Below are positions 62,170 through 64,000 of a stretch of DNA of 64,000 bases, piece after piece. Below the pieces are notes generated by a model. It did no database searches. It was not told where the DNA came from and saw nothing but the letters and a program-made list of their open reading frames with translations. Position 1 is the stretch's first letter. Each line of letters begins with the position of its first letter. Both the position numbers and the translations under genes were made by a program. The stretch covers positions 62,001 to 126,000 of the forward strand of contig JAFAGA010000059.1 in NCBI GenBank assembly GCA_023423045.1, written 5' to 3'. The stretch comes from Bacillota bacterium (GTDB lineage: Bacteria > Bacillota > Clostridia > Lachnospirales > Lachnospiraceae).

Positions 62170-64000
62170 TTACAAATAAAGGTCAATCCGGGGAATGCAG
62201 CTTTCCAGCTCCTTCTTATGTATCCGGATGCCTCCCCTGCGATAGGGGTTGGTCAGCTGTTCCGACGCAAGGGTCCTGGTGCCGCTCACCGCCGTAAGCG
62301 TTTTTGCCTGCCCAATATGATAACAGAAGGTCAGCATCTTGCCGAAGCAGATATAGGTAAATTCCATCCCGTCCAGGCCACCCGGCAGTACCGGGTCAAT
62401 TATCAGGAAATCCTCTGTGAACCGAAGCCCCAGAATATTTGATATCAGCTGGTTCAAATAAATTCCGGGACCGCTGGAATATAGTCTCCATCCTCCCTTT
62501 ACAGGAATTGCCCCTTTCTTAAGCCGGTCAAAATCTCTGGCATATTCGTAACGATCCATGTAATATCCGTCTGAACTGCTGAAATACATGTTACTCTGCC
62601 TTCTGCAGGCATTAGGGACAGTATTCTGAATTTGGATCGGATTCACCATAAACAATCCTTCCCAGGCTTCCCCGGCGTCACCGTATTTTGCACATGCTTC
62701 AATATAGCGGATATGGGCGTGGACATATTGCAGGCTGACTTCACGTCCGACATTGGCTGCCTGCTCTGCACGCCGAAAGAGCCTGCTGACACCTCCGTCA
62801 TATTGTGCCGGCCGGTCCATCAGCCGCACTCCATCCGGGCATTTCAATTCCCTTTGGATAATCTCCATATTTCTTGCCGCCTGAACCGGCTCAACCAGAC
62901 CTGCAATGATACTCCGGGTCATGGGAAGCAGGCGGTATCTTATGCCGGTCTCCTGATCCGACGGGTGAAGCATATGAGTGAGCCCCTCTTCCTCACGGCG
63001 TACAAAGCCGGCAATTACCCCCTCCCGCACCAGTAAGGAAGAGAAATCCCTGTGTATCAGCTCCGCCTTTTCTCCCAACAGTGCCGCAAAGGACTCGTCG
63101 ACCGGCTTCAGCACATTGCACAGGCTTTCCAGCACCTGATAAGCCAGGGCAACGGTCCAGGAGCTGATCAGATGCTCCCTCATCGCCGGATTAACCGGCT
63201 GCAGGGTATCGTCCCAATCTCCTCCCGCATAGGTGAGAAGTCCCGTACTGTCCACAAACCTCTTTTGAATTGCCGAAAACGCTGTCTTAATATGCTGAAA
63301 CAAAGTTTCCTTCCTGTTCTCTGAATCCGCATAAGGGAGCTGGCATTCCAGAATGGAATAGTCGCCGCAGGCCCGGATATAATCTCCGATACTTTTCAAC
63401 GGCCAGAACACCACATCTCCATGGCATTCTCCCGCATCCATCCGGTATCGGTCAAACATAAACCACTGAGGCCACTCGCCGGTGCTGTGATACTGATGTG
63501 AAAAGATATTCTGCAGCGCCTTTCCCGCCAGCTCATAATTCTGTGTCGCCATAAAATATTCCATCGGCCCCTGACAGATATCCCTGGTTCCCCATGCGGC
63601 CCCTCCGGGCTGCTCCAATCCATGGGGAGCCGCAAAATGGATCATGGCATTATGACTGTACCACCAAGCGGTCTGATTCAATATATCCATTGACGGCTGC
63701 AAATCCTTTGCCGAAGTCTTAAGATGGAATCCGCGGTTTAATTCCCTGTAAAATTCACGGTAAAGGCCGCATTCTCTTTCAAAGGAATAGGTGCTTTCAT
63801 CCGCTTTTGCTTCTCCCTGCAGATGTCCGGTCATAATGCATTGGAAACCACTGCACTGCTCCAGAGAGACCGTTAGAAAAGTCTCATCCCTTGCCGTATC
63901 ATCCGTAAAGAAAATCCGGTCATCGCTGATCTCATATGGCTGCTCCGGTATCCGAAGGTCATAACAAAGCTCCGGATATTCCCTGCTCCCCATAAAAAAA
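62170..64000 (-). CDS. GH94 phosphorylase (partial), 1,2-beta-oligoglucan phosphorylase-like
   Basis: The 3' part of a glycoside phosphorylase; the frame is open to the window edge and the 5' end lies outside. The ATG at 63993 may be internal. The (alpha/alpha)6 barrel is visible: GGAAWGTRDICQGPMEY near residue 135 and the catalytic-type Asp in GGDWDDTLQPVNP near 259-262, followed by YDGGVSRLFRRAEQAANVGR. GH94 enzymes cleave cello-, chito- or sophoro-oligosaccharides with phosphate. The WDDTLQP motif and the neighbouring GH3 recall the Listeria sophorooligosaccharide locus, so beta-1,2 specificity is my best guess. At least about 610 residues are present of about 1,100 expected. Confidence 0.8.
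   Translation of the reverse strand, partial: FFMGSREYPELCYDLRIPEQPYEISDDRIFFTDDTARDETFLTVSLEQCSGFQCIMTGHLQGEAKADESTYSFERECGLYREFYRELNRGFHLKTSAKDLQPSMDILNQTAWWYSHNAMIHFAAPHGLEQPGGAAWGTRDICQGPMEYFMATQNYELAGKALQNIFSHQYHSTGEWPQWFMFDRYRMDAGECHGDVVFWPLKSIGDYIRACGDYSILECQLPYADSENRKETLFQHIKTAFSAIQKRFVDSTGLLTYAGGDWDDTLQPVNPAMREHLISSWTVALAYQVLESLCNVLKPVDESFAALLGEKAELIHRDFSSLLVREGVIAGFVRREEEGLTHMLHPSDQETGIRYRLLPMTRSIIAGLVEPVQAARNMEIIQRELKCPDGVRLMDRPAQYDGGVSRLFRRAEQAANVGREVSLQYVHAHIRYIEACAKYGDAGEAWEGLFMVNPIQIQNTVPNACRRQSNMYFSSSDGYYMDRYEYARDFDRLKKGAIPVKGGWRLYSSGPGIYLNQLISNILGLRFTEDFLIIDPVLPGGLDGMEFTYICFGKMLTFCYHIGQAKTLTAVSGTRTLASEQLTNPYRRGGIRIHKKELESCIPRIDLYL

Overview
The window looks like chromosomal DNA of a moderate-GC, Gram-positive anaerobe of the Clostridia, most likely Lachnospiraceae. 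Purine-rich ribosome binding sites precede almost every gene. The gene families are typical of that group: TldD/PmbA, PadR-HAAS-DUF4097, AI-2E transporter, DUF368, CARDB proteins with a MacB-type ABC pair, a permuted GH3 and a GH94. I see no rRNA, tRNA, CRISPR array, prophage or full-length insertion sequence. Several ATG starts are set well inside the longest open frame because a Shine-Dalgarno sequence or a 1-4 base stop/start overlap points there.

Layout. 0-7.5 kb: gltX, a zinc-ribbon membrane protein, and a four-gene ABC operon with a large CARDB/NEW3-like exoprotein and a hexapeptide-repeat protein. 7.6-14.4 kb: AI-2E transporter with a cytidylate-kinase-like protein, then MoxR ATPase - DUF58 - transglutaminase. 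14.5-26.5 kb: PrsA-like foldase, a small Asn/Ser/Gly-rich protein, TrkA-TrkH potassium uptake, a DUF3298 protein, a tandem GNAT, TldD-PmbA, an AraC/GyrI regulator and a PUA/ASCH-like protein. 26.6-30.6 kb: two Gfo/Idh/MocA dehydrogenases and a TIM-barrel isomerase divergent from an AraC regulator. 30.7-35.6 kb: a compact vanG-type cluster (VanR, VanS, D-Ala-D-Ser-type ligase, VanXY, serine racemase). 35.7-39.5 kb: an N-acetylglucosamine locus (SIS protein, GntR regulator, NagB, NagA). 39.6-48.3 kb: a LuxR remnant, a serine hydrolase, PadR-HAAS-DUF4097, flotillin-NfeD and DUF368. 48.4-58.3 kb: an unusual cassette with two sugar-type ABC permeases, an HlyD-like adaptor with long coiled coils, a membrane protein with a MacB-like extracellular region, a two-component system and a divergent propeller-fused solute-binding lipoprotein. 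58.4-64 kb: a CAP-domain secreted protein, a circularly permuted GH3 glycosidase and the 3' part of a GH94 phosphorylase.

How the parts work together. The most informative signals are in the intergenic DNA. Two promoters in the 48-58 kb cassette share the layout AGGTTR-N17-TATAMY with 10-bp-spaced direct repeats, so the solute-binding protein and the permease/adaptor operon are probably co-controlled by the local two-component system. Both transcription units of the vanG cluster carry paired CTTAAG-like repeats 11 bp apart, a likely VanR box. The nag locus has two perfect palindromes for its GntR regulator, and a 141-bp MITE-like element with 38-bp inverted repeats and an exact 8-bp target duplication lies between one of them and nagB. 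A second family of structured repeats (three copies) is scattered through the window.
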